Source: AV80 sp035536995
Lineage (GTDB): Bacteria > Verrucomicrobiota > Verrucomicrobiia > Chthoniobacterales > UBA10450
Direction of reading: 5' to 3'
Length of the DNA stretch: 64,000 nucleotides
Assembly: GCA_035536995.1 (NCBI GenBank)
Contig: DATLNB010000011.1
Span: forward strand, 1 to 64,000
Part shown: positions 1-8,240 of the stretch, one piece after another
Layout of the letters: each line of letters starts with the position of its first letter
Position numbering within the stretch: position 1 is the first letter of the stretch
Translations under genes and position numbers: made by a program
Notes under the pieces: generated by a model
The model's input: only the letters and a program-made list of their open reading frames with translations
Told to the model about the DNA's origin: nothing
Databases searched by the model: none

Positions 1-367
1 CGAGATCAAGAACAACGCCGACACTCTGGCTTACCAGAGCGAGAAGCAGCTGAAGGATCTCGGCGACAAGATTCCGGAAGACAAACGCAAGCAGGTCGAG
101 GACGCGATCAAAGCCGTTCGGGAAGCGATCGAGAAGAACGATACCGACGCGATGAAGCGGACCTACGACGACCTGCAGAACAAGTTCCAGGAGGTCAGCG
201 CCGATCTTTACAAACAGGCTTCAGCCGGCGCCGGTGCGGGCGCGCAGCCCGGTCCTGATCCCACGGCCGGCCCTCAGACCCGTCCGCAGGACGAAGGCTC
301 GCACAAAGCGCACGGCGACGTAGTCGATGCCGAGTTCGAAGTCGTCGACGAAGACAAGAAGAAGTAA
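1..367 (+). CDS. dnaK: Chaperone DnaK (Hsp70), C-terminal end only
   Basis: The reading frame is open from base 2, so the gene begins upstream of the window; 121 residues are present. They form the alpha-helical lid of the Hsp70 substrate-binding domain (start NNADTLAYQSEKQLKDLG, then charged helices), followed by a Gly/Ala/Pro-rich linker and the acidic tail VVDAEFEVVDEDKKK. That ending is typical of bacterial DnaK, which usually finishes in EVVDAEFEEVDK-like residues. DnaK is the ATP-driven cytoplasmic chaperone that works with DnaJ and GrpE. It lies 93 bp upstream of groES on the same strand, so a chaperone cluster is likely. The nucleotide-binding domain is outside the window. Confidence 0.95.
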   Translation, partial: EIKNNADTLAYQSEKQLKDLGDKIPEDKRKQVEDAIKAVREAIEKNDTDAMKRTYDDLQNKFQEVSADLYKQASAGAGAGAQPGPDPTAGPQTRPQDEGSHKAHGDVVDAEFEVVDEDKKK

Positions 368-383
368 CGAATTCTAACAATTT

Positions 384-419
384 GCCAGAAGCCATTGGTA
401 GCAACTGATGGCTTCCGGC
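384..419 (+). terminator. Hairpin between dnaK and groES
   Basis: Two 12-nt arms (384-395 and 408-419) pair at 11 of 12 positions around a 12-nt loop. No T-run follows, so this may be a processing or attenuating hairpin rather than a full intrinsic terminator. It sits between the dnaK stop and the groES ribosome-binding site (GAAGGAG near 440). Confidence 0.5.
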
Positions 420-460
420 ATTAACCAACCAAAGCAGAAGAAGGAGTAACTAACACTACT

Positions 461-754
461 ATGGCAATTAACGTAAGACCCCTCGGAGATCGCGTGCTTG
501 TGCAGCCGATCGAAGAGAAAGAAACCAAAAAGGGCGGCATCATCATCCCGGATACCGCCAAGGAAAAGCCGCAGGAGGGCAACGTCGTCGCTCTCGGGAC
601 CGGCAAAGTGGACGATAACGGCAAGAAGGTCGAGTTCACCGTGAAGAAGGGCGACAAGGTTCTCATCTCCAAATACGGCGGCACCGAGATCAAAGTGGAC
701 GGCGAGTCCTACCTGATCATGCGCGAGGACGACATCCTCGGCATCATTGGTTAA
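461..754 (+). CDS. groES: Co-chaperonin GroES (Hsp10)
   Basis: This 97-residue protein has the normal GroES length and opens with NVRPLGDRVLVQPIEEKETK. The mobile loop that docks on GroEL is visible as KKGGIIIPDTAKEKPQEG (about residues 23-40), and the end is LIMREDDILGIIG. GroES forms the heptameric lid of the GroEL folding chamber in the cytoplasm. A good Shine-Dalgarno (AAGAAGGAG) lies about 15-20 nt before the ATG. groEL follows after 157 bp in the same direction. I saw no CIRCE-type operator upstream, so control by HrcA is not supported by this sequence. Confidence 0.98.
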   Translation: MAINVRPLGDRVLVQPIEEKETKKGGIIIPDTAKEKPQEGNVVALGTGKVDDNGKKVEFTVKKGDKVLISKYGGTEIKVDGESYLIMREDDILGIIG

Positions 755-783
755 CAAACACTCCGGATGAAGAAGCAGGAACT

Positions 784-871
784 AATCTGGAAGCCAGAAA
801 ACCAGGACGGATTTTCTAACAAGAAATCTTCTTTGTTTTCTGCCTCTTCCTGGATTCCTGGCTTCCAGATT
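784..871 (+). promoter_or_regulatory. Long inverted repeat in the groES-groEL gap
   Basis: Perfect 14-nt arms at 784-797 and 858-871 enclose about 60 nt that includes a second, imperfect match of the same GGAAGCCAG / CTGGCTTCC type. The folded RNA would sit just upstream of groEL, whose ATG lacks an obvious Shine-Dalgarno. It could attenuate, stabilise or process the bicistronic messenger; this is inference. Confidence 0.4.
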
Positions 872-911
872 CATCCCAATTACCTTTAACTAGAAACTAA
901 GAACTAACTAT

Positions 912-2561
912 ATGGCAGCTAAACAACTCCAATTTGATGAGAACGCGCGGCATGCGCTTCTCCGCGGCGTCGAGAAACTCTCGAAGGCCGTCAAGGCAAC
1001 GCTCGGACCGAGCGGCCGCAACGTTATCCTCGATAAGAAATTCGGAAGCCCGACGATCACCAAGGATGGTGTGACCGTGGCCAAGGAGATCGAGCTCGAA
1101 GATCCTTACGAAAACATGGGCGCTCAGCTCGTCCGCGAAGTCGCTTCCAAGACTTCCGACATCGCTGGTGACGGCACCACCACCGCGACCGTGCTCGCTG
1201 AATCAATCTACAAGGAAGGTCTCCGCAACGTGACGGCCGGCGCAAACCCGACCTCGCTCCAGCGCGGCATCAACAAGGCTGTTGAAGCCATTGTCGCTGA
1301 GCTCGGCAAGATCTCGAAGAAGGTTTCCGACCGGAACGAGATCGCGCAGGTCGCCACTGTCTCGGCTAACTGGGACAAAACGATCGGCGAGATCATCGCC
1401 GACGCGATGGACAAGGTCGGCAAGGACGGGACCATCACGGTGGAAGAAGCCAAGTCGATCGAAACCAGCCTCGACGTCGTCGAAGGCATGCAGTTCGACA
1501 AGGGCTACCTCTCTCCGTACTTCGTGACCAACGCGGAAGCGATGGAAGCGATCCTCGATAACCCTTACATCCTCATTCACGAGAAGAAAATCTCGAGCCT
1601 AAAGGACATGCTCCCACTGCTCGAGAAGGTGGCGAAAGCTGGACGTCCGCTCCTGATCATCGCCGAAGACGTGGAAGGCGAAGCGCTCGCGACGTTGGTC
1701 GTGAACAAGCTCCGCGGCACGTTGCAGGTCGCAGCGGTTAAGGCCCCGGGATTCGGCGATCGTCGCAAGGCGATGCTGGAAGACCTTGCGGTCCTGACCG
1801 GCGGCCAGTGCATTACCGAAGACCTCGGTATCAAGCTGGAGAACGTTAAGCTCGACGACCTCGGCCGCGCCAAGCGGGTTACGATCGACAAGGAGAACAC
1901 CACCGTTGTCGAAGGCGAAGGCAAACAGAACGATATCGCCGGCCGGGTCAACCAGATCCGTCGTCAGATCGAAGAGACCACTTCGGATTACGATCGCGAG
2001 AAGCTCCAGGAACGCCTGGCCAAGCTCGCCGGTGGCGTAGCCGTCATTAACGTCGGCGCCGCGACTGAGACTGAGATGAAAGAGAAGAAGGCGCGCGTCG
2101 AAGATGCGTTGCATGCTACTCGCGCCGCGGTTGAAGAAGGCATCGTCCCTGGCGGCGGCGTCGCTCTGATCCGTGCGCAGAAAGCGCTCGATAACCTGAA
2201 GCTCGAAGGCGACGAAGCCGTGGGCATGGCGATCATCCGCCGCGCCATCGAGGAGCCGCTTCGCACTCTCGCCGATAACGCGGGCCAGGAAGGCGCGCTC
2301 ATCGTCCAGGAAGTGAAGAAGCGTAAAGGCGCCGAAGGTTACAACGTCGCGACCGGCGAATACACCGACCTGGTGAAGGCCGGCGTCGTCGATCCGACCA
2401 AGGTGACCCGGAGCGCGTTGCAAAACGCCGCTTCGATCAGCGGCCTGTTGCTCACCACCGAAGCCATCATCACCGAAGCTCCTGAGAAGGAGAAGGCCGG
2501 TGGCATGCCTCCAGGAATGGGCGGCGGAATGGGTGGCGGCATGGGCGGCATGGACTATTGA
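912..2561 (+). CDS. groEL: Chaperonin GroEL (Hsp60)
   Basis: At 549 residues this is full length for the 60-kDa chaperonin. Visible signatures are the ATP-binding loops LGPSGRNV (about 31-38) and AGDGTTTATVLAE (about 85-97), the motif AAVEEGIVPGGGVAL near residue 410, and the Gly/Met-rich tail GGMGGGMGGMDY. The protein forms the double-ring cage that refolds non-native proteins with GroES. It follows groES in the usual order and is followed by a strong intrinsic terminator, so the dnaK-groES-groEL cluster ends here. The region just before the ATG is A/T-rich (AAGAACTAACTAT) with no clear ribosome-binding site. Confidence 0.99.
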   Translation: MAAKQLQFDENARHALLRGVEKLSKAVKATLGPSGRNVILDKKFGSPTITKDGVTVAKEIELEDPYENMGAQLVREVASKTSDIAGDGTTTATVLAESIYKEGLRNVTAGANPTSLQRGINKAVEAIVAELGKISKKVSDRNEIAQVATVSANWDKTIGEIIADAMDKVGKDGTITVEEAKSIETSLDVVEGMQFDKGYLSPYFVTNAEAMEAILDNPYILIHEKKISSLKDMLPLLEKVAKAGRPLLIIAEDVEGEALATLVVNKLRGTLQVAAVKAPGFGDRRKAMLEDLAVLTGGQCITEDLGIKLENVKLDDLGRAKRVTIDKENTTVVEGEGKQNDIAGRVNQIRRQIEETTSDYDREKLQERLAKLAGGVAVINVGAATETEMKEKKARVEDALHATRAAVEEGIVPGGGVALIRAQKALDNLKLEGDEAVGMAIIRRAIEEPLRTLADNAGQEGALIVQEVKKRKGAEGYNVATGEYTDLVKAGVVDPTKVTRSALQNAASISGLLLTTEAIITEAPEKEKAGGMPPGMGGGMGGGMGGMDY

Positions 2562-2626
2562 GGCCGTCTCGGCCGAAACCCCGAATCCTTTCGGGGCTAA
2601 GCCGAACCAAACTATGAATTGCGACA

Positions 2627-2655
2627 GCCGGGCTTCGAAAGAGGCCCGGCTGTTT
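2627..2655 (+). terminator. Intrinsic terminator of groEL
   Basis: A 7-bp GC stem (GCCGGGC at 2627-2633, GCCCGGC at 2644-2650) with a 10-nt loop is followed by TGTTTTG. It lies 65 bp after the groEL stop. A near copy occurs at 8365-8397, at the far edge of the accessory island. Confidence 0.8.
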
Positions 2656-2741
2656 TGCGATGAGATGGCGCGGCCGCGCCAAGCACATATCACTGGAGCG
2701 CTTTCCAGATTTCGATATAACAATATTGCCACCCGAGAACC

Positions 2742-4196
2742 ATGTCGATCGACCCCAGTTCCGTAGCTCAACCAATGGGCGCGACCGAAAAGGACGCGTA
2801 TATTTGCTATAACAAAGCCGATTTGGCGTGGGTAACAAAGTTGGCTGAGCACCTCGAGTCCGAAACCTTTGACGGCACATCTGAGTCTCGACGTTTGCGG
2901 GTGTTCTTTGACAAGTGGGACATCGAGGATGCGCAAAGCCTTATTGATCGAATGAACCAAGGCATGGAACAATCGCGACACTTAATCGCGATCCTGTCAC
3001 CAGAGTTTCTACTGAATGACTGGCCGCGTTTCGAATGGAAGCACATCGTCGCCGCTGATCCCAACAATACCAAAGGCAAACTTATCCCATGCTTGCTGCG
3101 TGATCTGTCGCTGGACCAGCAACATCGGATTAACTATCCGGCACCTTTTCGAGACCTAAAATATATCGACTTCCGAACGCCGTCGGAGTTCAAGCGAAGT
3201 TTTAATCGCTTGGTCCGGAAGATTCGAAATCTTCCGCCCGATCGCGGGCGCCGACTTCGTCCAATTGCTTCGACTGGCGTCGTTCTACCAACAGAAGGCC
3301 CGCCCGACGTTGCCTGGCTCCCTGATTCAATCGCCGAGACAATTTTTTCGAACCTCTTCCGGTTTACCGACGTGCCGATGTATATTTGGAATGCTGCGAC
3401 CCCCTATTCCGAAAAAGCGGCGATTTGGGAGAATGTGCCCGACTGCTCACCGTTCATATTGCGAGGTGGACGTTTGTATACGTTCGCCCGCCTCGAAGTA
3501 GACAACGAGCCGTTGAGGGATGTTGTTGATTGTCACACAATATCGCGAGATTCCCGCGCGGAGTGGGCGCTGAAAGCCGACCGTCAGAACTGGTTGATGG
3601 CACTCTTGAACACCGCGGTTAACAATCACCTCAGGCGGAGAAACATTCGGACTGACGGTAAAGGTCGGTATTACTTCAAGGCCAGCGAACATCAGCGAGA
3701 TCGCAAATGGCCTATGCCCGTCGGTAAACCGCGCACCGTTGCGAAGCAAATTGTCGATGAAGTCAAAGGCTCAGCGTTCTGGGTCCACCAAGGCGCGGAG
3801 ATTCGGTGCCGCCGAATCGACGAAAAAATTTTCATCTCTGTTCTGCCATTATATCTTTTCACTGAGGATGGCTCCATAGCGATTGGCGGGAAGGCCGCCG
3901 GGAAGCTCGCTCAGATGTGGATGGGCAAGCAGCAAAACCCAGACATTTTTCGCGATGTGCTGTTTTGGGGACACGTCCTATCCGATGGGTGGCCGAAAAT
4001 GCGAATCGATACCGGTGCTGACCCAATTTACGTCGATAGCACGCCTGCCGCGGCACGCGTGGGTCACGGTGTATCATTCGATCAGATCAACATCCGGACG
4101 CTACTGCAGCACAAAGATTCAGAACTGGAAGACGTTGCTGTTCAGGCGGGTGAACTTGAACCATTGGCAGAATCTGAAGAAGACGCGCACGAGTGA
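2742..4196 (+). CDS. SPARTA effector subunit: TIR-APAZ protein
   Basis: This 484-residue protein has an N-terminal TIR domain (about 17-125). Its first strand is DAYICYNKADLAWV, and W94-x3-E98 in NDWPRFEW matches the usual position of the TIR catalytic glutamate. The remaining ~330 residues, after the LPPDRGRRLRP linker, have the length and position of an APAZ domain, which pairs with short Argonautes in place of the N and PAZ lobes. In known SPARTA systems the TIR is an NADase that depletes NAD(P)+ when the partner Argonaute binds guide RNA and target DNA, killing the infected cell. The stop overlaps the Argonaute start by 4 bp, as expected for a 1:1 heterodimer. The APAZ call rests on context and length; I cannot run a profile. 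Confidence 0.88.
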   Translation: MSIDPSSVAQPMGATEKDAYICYNKADLAWVTKLAEHLESETFDGTSESRRLRVFFDKWDIEDAQSLIDRMNQGMEQSRHLIAILSPEFLLNDWPRFEWKHIVAADPNNTKGKLIPCLLRDLSLDQQHRINYPAPFRDLKYIDFRTPSEFKRSFNRLVRKIRNLPPDRGRRLRPIASTGVVLPTEGPPDVAWLPDSIAETIFSNLFRFTDVPMYIWNAATPYSEKAAIWENVPDCSPFILRGGRLYTFARLEVDNEPLRDVVDCHTISRDSRAEWALKADRQNWLMALLNTAVNNHLRRRNIRTDGKGRYYFKASEHQRDRKWPMPVGKPRTVAKQIVDEVKGSAFWVHQGAEIRCRRIDEKIFISVLPLYLFTEDGSIAIGGKAAGKLAQMWMGKQQNPDIFRDVLFWGHVLSDGWPKMRIDTGADPIYVDSTPAAARVGHGVSFDQINIRTLLQHKDSELEDVAVQAGELEPLAESEEDAHE

Positions 4197-5767
4197 CGAC
4201 GTTCAGCCGTAAACGTTCTGTACCCGTCGAGCAAAAGCTGGAACGCGTTGTTCCTGTGTTCACAAGCTTTTTCATCGAAGAGCCAAAACTGGTTTTCGGA
4301 GGAGGAAAGCTCTCAGTAGATCCAAAGGCGGGAATCGAAAATTACGGGCCATTCGGCTGGGAAAGGCATCCTTCGAAAACAATCCAAATTGGACTGATCG
4401 GAACTCCTGAAGGTGTTCAAGATTTTCTTGGATTCTTGGAAAAAGCCCAAAACAAGCTGGCGCCGGGATTCAACTCCCGAGGCAAGCCTTTGGATCCGCA
4501 TACGTTCCCGGACTTCCCCGGTTGTGATCCCACAGAGTCATTTCGTGCGCAGTTTGTCTCGAACAACACCGCCCTCCATCGGACTATTCACTCAGAATTC
4601 TTTAGCAAGGCAGTATCGACCCCGATAGAGGAAGCGAAAATTCGGAACGTGATCGATCTCCTGCTTCGTGAACTCGAAGCGCTAAACAACCTTGATCCAG
4701 CGCCTGACGTTGTCGTCGCATTGCTACCGCCAGACGTTCAGCACGAAGTCGAGCACGTTGGGGCCGCTATGGCGCGTCGAAAATTTGTGCTGTCTCCGAG
4801 AGATCGCTTTCTTGCTAACTTAAAGAAAGACGAAGCCGCCGGTCAGAATGTATTGACCCTTGAATTCGACACGCCGTCGAGTTCGCTTGAAGGCTATTGG
4901 AACATCCATCACGCGTTCAAAGCGCGGGCGATGCAATTTGACATTCCGACGCAGTTACTTTGGGAAAGCACATTACGGGATGAACACCTTTCATCTGTTG
5001 CATGGAATCTTTTTACAGCCTTGTACTATAAGGCGGGGCATACCCCTTGGAGGCTTCAGTTACTACCAGATAATACTTGCTACGTTGGAGTATCTTTCTA
5101 CAAGGAGCGGCCCTTCGGCAAATCCGATATGAATTCAAGCCTCGCTCAAGTCTTCGGAGCCGGTGAAGGTATCGTCCTTCAGGGAGGAAAGGCGGTGGTC
5201 GACAAGAATCGTGGAGACTCAAGACCCCACCTCCGGGAGACGGAAGCTCATGCGCTTCTCACGAACGCGTTGGAGAAATACAAGCTGCAGCATGGCGGTC
5301 CGCCAACACGAGTCGTTATTCATAAAACATCGCGGTATTGGCCGGAGGAGCTGGACGGCTTTCGAAAAGCTCTCGGAACAATCTACCATTATGACTTTCT
5401 CGCGTTCGGCGAACTCGAATCGCGCTTTATGCGACTTGGAAAGCGACCCGTAGTTAGAGGCACGGGCGTGATTTTGGGGAAGCGATATTACGCTCTCTTC
5501 ACCGGCGGGTACATTCCATATCTACGAGCTTATCCCAGTAAGAGGATTCCACGTCCTGTCGAAATCCTAGAGCATTTTGGAGATTCAACTGCTCAGTGGG
5601 TCTGCACCGAAATCCTCGCACTAACTAAGTTGAATTGGAACAGTTGCTGGTTCGGCGGCACCATGCCCATCACAATTCGGTTCTCTCGCGATGTTGGCCG
5701 CGTCTTGGCCGAACTGCCCAAAGACGGCAGTGTTCAGCCTCAATCGAAGTATCGATACTATATGTAA
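4193..5767 (+). CDS. Short prokaryotic Argonaute (MID-PIWI) of SPARTA
   Basis: This 524-residue protein has short-Argonaute length, with no N or PAZ domain. A MID-like region with a candidate guide 5'-end pocket (HHAFKARAMQFDIPTQ, residues 239-254) is followed by PIWI landmarks AGHTPWRLQLLPD (about 291-303), RVVIHKTSRYWPEEL (373-387) and LTKLNWNS near the C terminus. Where catalytic PIWI domains carry the first Asp of DEDX (xGIDxS), this one reads YVGVSFYK, so it should not slice targets. That agrees with short pAgos acting as guide-RNA-directed DNA sensors. Translation is coupled to the TIR-APAZ gene by a 4-bp ATGA overlap. Confidence 0.9.
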   Translation: MTTFSRKRSVPVEQKLERVVPVFTSFFIEEPKLVFGGGKLSVDPKAGIENYGPFGWERHPSKTIQIGLIGTPEGVQDFLGFLEKAQNKLAPGFNSRGKPLDPHTFPDFPGCDPTESFRAQFVSNNTALHRTIHSEFFSKAVSTPIEEAKIRNVIDLLLRELEALNNLDPAPDVVVALLPPDVQHEVEHVGAAMARRKFVLSPRDRFLANLKKDEAAGQNVLTLEFDTPSSSLEGYWNIHHAFKARAMQFDIPTQLLWESTLRDEHLSSVAWNLFTALYYKAGHTPWRLQLLPDNTCYVGVSFYKERPFGKSDMNSSLAQVFGAGEGIVLQGGKAVVDKNRGDSRPHLRETEAHALLTNALEKYKLQHGGPPTRVVIHKTSRYWPEELDGFRKALGTIYHYDFLAFGELESRFMRLGKRPVVRGTGVILGKRYYALFTGGYIPYLRAYPSKRIPRPVEILEHFGDSTAQWVCTEILALTKLNWNSCWFGGTMPITIRFSRDVGRVLAELPKDGSVQPQSKYRYYM

Positions 5768-5882
5768 CAGCAGCGGTCGCGATTCGCCTGGTGCGCAACA
5801 TTGCCGTTGGTTATTTTTGACTGCACCGGCGGTGACCGTCGCATGCTATGGGCCGCGGTGAGTTTTTCCAAACCTTCAGCGT

Positions 5883-6822
5883 ATGGATATTCCGAGCATC
5901 AAGAGAGACGAAGCGCACAAATACGTTCTTGATCGTGACGGCTCCGCCGAAATGGCCGCTCATTTTCGAGAGAGCACCGAGCTATTGACAGAGTTGATCG
6001 ACTACGGGACCAACCTTCTCGTCCGTGCGTTCACTAGCAGCAAAAGGGACCTGAAGGCCGTTTGCGTTCTCTTCGTTCAGCTGCGGCAATTCCTCACACA
6101 TCTCGACGGGCTCGCAACGCTACTGACGACTGGCAACTGCGGTACGGCGGACTTGCAACTCCGTTCGCTTTTGGAGGGGTCCCATTTGATAGAGTGGGTT
6201 CTCGCAGCGGATAGCGAGGCAAAAATACAGCATCTGTATGTTGAGAATTTACGCCGACGTCGCCATGGATAACAGCGTTATTAGTGGAACACCTGAATTT
6301 ACAAAACATTTTGATGCCATTGGAGACCTCAAAATCAAAGCTGAGGATATGGAAGGCGTCGGTAAAGAGGCGGCTCAGATAAGTACCATTCTCGCGCAAT
6401 CCCCCCTCGATTCGATAGATCAGAAATTCGAATCCTATTACGCCAAGCGAGGATTTGACCAGCAGTGGTACAAAGCATACGGCGAAAAATCCATTCGGTC
6501 GATTGCTGACACGCTCGGGCGGTTAAAAGAATATACATACATATATGCGGCGTTGTCGGGGGTGACTCATGGCAGCGACATATGGAAAAGCGTTTTCTTT
6601 GGCAAAGGGAAAGCCGAGCTTTCGCCGTTACGGGAGCCGCAAAACACGCCGCGTGTGGTCCAACTGGCGGCCACACTCGCCTTCCGCGTATATCGGATGA
6701 TTCTTTGCGAATTCCGGCGTGGAGAAGAAGAGAATTTCGATCGAAAATATATTCAGGAGTGGCGCCAGCGATTTTGGAAGAAATACGAGATTGATCTCAA
6801 TCCGAAGCAACTCACGATATGA
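5883..6822 (+). pseudogene. DUF5677-like protein, frameshifted
   Basis: Two overlapping frames carry successive parts of one protein. The first (5883-6272) ends LQLRSLLEGSHLIEWVLAADSEAKIQHLYVENLRRRRHG. The second (6238-6822, one frame over) continues with a helical region and ends KKYEIDLNPKQLTI. A one-base shift near 6255-6272, in the CGCCGACGTCGCC run, would join them into about 300 residues. The LQLRSLLE...EWVL...YVxNLRR pattern recalls DUF5677, a helical family of unknown role often seen in accessory regions. It starts 115 bp after the Argonaute. It may be a true pseudogene, a sequencing error, or two genes with the second starting at 6238. Confidence 0.55.
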
Positions 6823-6892
6823 CGAGAAGCACGGTGGCGGGACGTACCGATGAGCTTGCCCCTCACAGGCACTAGCGAAAAACTACCGCAAG

Positions 6893-7732
6893 TTAGTTGC
6901 ACTGATTTCTCCACATAACGTCATAGATCGACTTAATGAAGTGTCCCCGCACGTACCTGGTGTCTGTATCGAGTTTTGTCTGATAAAACGAAACCCCGAC
7001 AAGCGCCGACCTGCCAATGCTTAACTTCCCAGTCGCTTTACTTTTAAGCACTTGCAGCCCCCAGATTCCGCCTCCGCTTGTACCTCCAAATGATCGAGGC
7101 AAATCGTTCTCCTCGCAGTAAAAGCATTTACTCTGGATGTAATCCCACCCGTCGCGCTCCATTATGTCACCTTCCTGAATCACGTGGCCGCACGTGAGGT
7201 GATAGGCGGAGCGTCGAAATCCGTTTGGAAGAGGCGTCGTTTTGCACCTCTCTTCTGGAAATCCTAACGATGCCAGAAAGGAGCCTTCAGCCGAGAATTC
7301 TTTAAACAGTGCGTCGAATTCTTGCTCAAGCGGCCAGACCGACCCGATGGCTAAAATAGTTTGTCGCTGTTCGCATGGCGCAATTTCGACGAAGTCGAGA
7401 TCGGGTCCGTACTCTTCAGTTAAAGGAGTCGTGAGCCGATGAGCGATCAACGAATCGGGCGGCAGGTAAACTGCCCTTGAATCACGAAGCAAGAGCACCA
7501 CGCAATCGTTGTTCAACGATTCATGCTGCATCAGTGTCACGCAGTGTCGCGCGGTGAGGATTCCGACGATTCCATTTTTCTTAACGAGCGTTCCAGACCC
7601 GAACGGTGTGCACGTCTGCTTTTGTTTGGATGAAACCCACGCCATTCCAACGGAGTATGGGACAAACTCACGCGTGAGTGTTTCCTGAAAGTCCCGTGGC
7701 ATATCGCCTAAACGCAGAAGTCCGTCGGCCAT
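6893..7732 (-). CDS. Trypsin-like (S1/S7-fold) serine protease domain protein
   Basis: This 279-residue protein shows the chymotrypsin-fold triad in order: H63 in GILTARHCVTL after GSGTLV, an Asp (D111 or D113) in GPDLDFVEI, and S219 in FGGTSGGGIWG. No signal peptide is apparent, so it probably acts in the cytoplasm. C181, H183, C203 and C206 (CGH ... CFYC) might bind a metal, which is inference. The gene is convergent with the DUF5677-like gene and lies in the SPARTA island. Single-domain trypsin-like proteins occur as effectors or accessories in bacterial conflict systems, but nothing here shows a functional link to SPARTA. Confidence 0.75.
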   Translation of the reverse strand: MADGLLRLGDMPRDFQETLTREFVPYSVGMAWVSSKQKQTCTPFGSGTLVKKNGIVGILTARHCVTLMQHESLNNDCVVLLLRDSRAVYLPPDSLIAHRLTTPLTEEYGPDLDFVEIAPCEQRQTILAIGSVWPLEQEFDALFKEFSAEGSFLASLGFPEERCKTTPLPNGFRRSAYHLTCGHVIQEGDIMERDGWDYIQSKCFYCEENDLPRSFGGTSGGGIWGLQVLKSKATGKLSIGRSALVGVSFYQTKLDTDTRYVRGHFIKSIYDVMWRNQCN

Positions 7733-8038
7733 ACGAAATCATAATGCAAAATGCGGACAGTGGAATGGATAACAATTCTCGGCCTACCGTATGACTTCAG
7801 CTAAACGAAATGCGAATTTAGGGCGTCGGTTTGGTTTTGGATTATCGCGGTTGGCGACGAGCAGCAGTCGCGGGCGTTGCGCAATGCCTTAGACGTGAAT
7901 ATCGCGCCCGCGTCGCCGTCATGCCGAAGGGTACATCATCCGGGGCGACCGACTAGTCGTGCGGATAGCGCGGCGTCCCTACCTAAGCGGCGCTTACCAT
8001 GGTTGAAGCGTGTCGGCGAATCCGCTAAGCTGAGTCTG
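7733..8038. other. Non-coding stretch upstream of the decayed toxin-antitoxin pair
   Basis: No convincing gene is seen. The right part (about 7960-7990) carries the phrase GCGCGGCGTCCCTACC, repeated in variant form near 8335-8350 (GCGCGGTGTCCCTACC), so it may be a degenerate dispersed repeat on both sides of the pair. The left end should contain the promoter of the minus-strand protease. Confidence 0.4.
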
Positions 8039-8240
8039 ATGAGCGTCGAGCAGATCAAGACGGCGATCGAGCGGCTTTCGTTTGAAGAGCGCGCGCCGAA
8101 CTGGCGGCGTGGTTCCATGGGCGGAAAGTCGACGACTGGGACGAACAGATAAAGCGAATGTGGTGGAGGGCAAACTCGACGATGTTCTGCGTGAAGTGGA
8201 AGAGGATACAGAGGCCGGCCAGCTCCGCGATATGCCGTAA
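8039..8240 (+). pseudogene. Decayed antitoxin-like gene
   Basis: The frame from ATG 8039 reads MSVEQIKTAIERLSFEERA. It then shifts near 8090-8097 (GCGCGCGC) into ELAAWFHGRKVDDWDEQIKR, and shifts again near 8155-8165 into VEGKLDDVLREVEEDTEAG followed by QLRDMP and stop. Read across the three frames it is a ~65-residue acidic protein like the small antitoxins encoded beside RelE/ParE-type toxins. Two shifts in 200 bp argue for a real pseudogene. Confidence 0.6.

Noticed and set aside
1599..2981. A 460-codon open frame antisense to groEL and the start of the TIR-APAZ gene
   Set aside because: It is opposite a certain groEL, has no family resemblance, and exists because high-GC genes leave the antisense frame open.
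2742..4196. TIR-APAZ gene as an ordinary TIR signalling protein
   Set aside because: The long APAZ-sized tail and 4-bp overlap with a short Argonaute fit SPARTA better.
4193..5767. Catalytically active (slicing) Argonaute
   Set aside because: The first PIWI catalytic Asp position is Ser/Phe (YVGVSFYK) and the N and PAZ domains are missing.
7877..8152. 91-codon frame including the start of the decayed antitoxin
   Set aside because: The first ~50 codons show no coding character; only the part from 8039 matches an antitoxin, and it is frameshifted.
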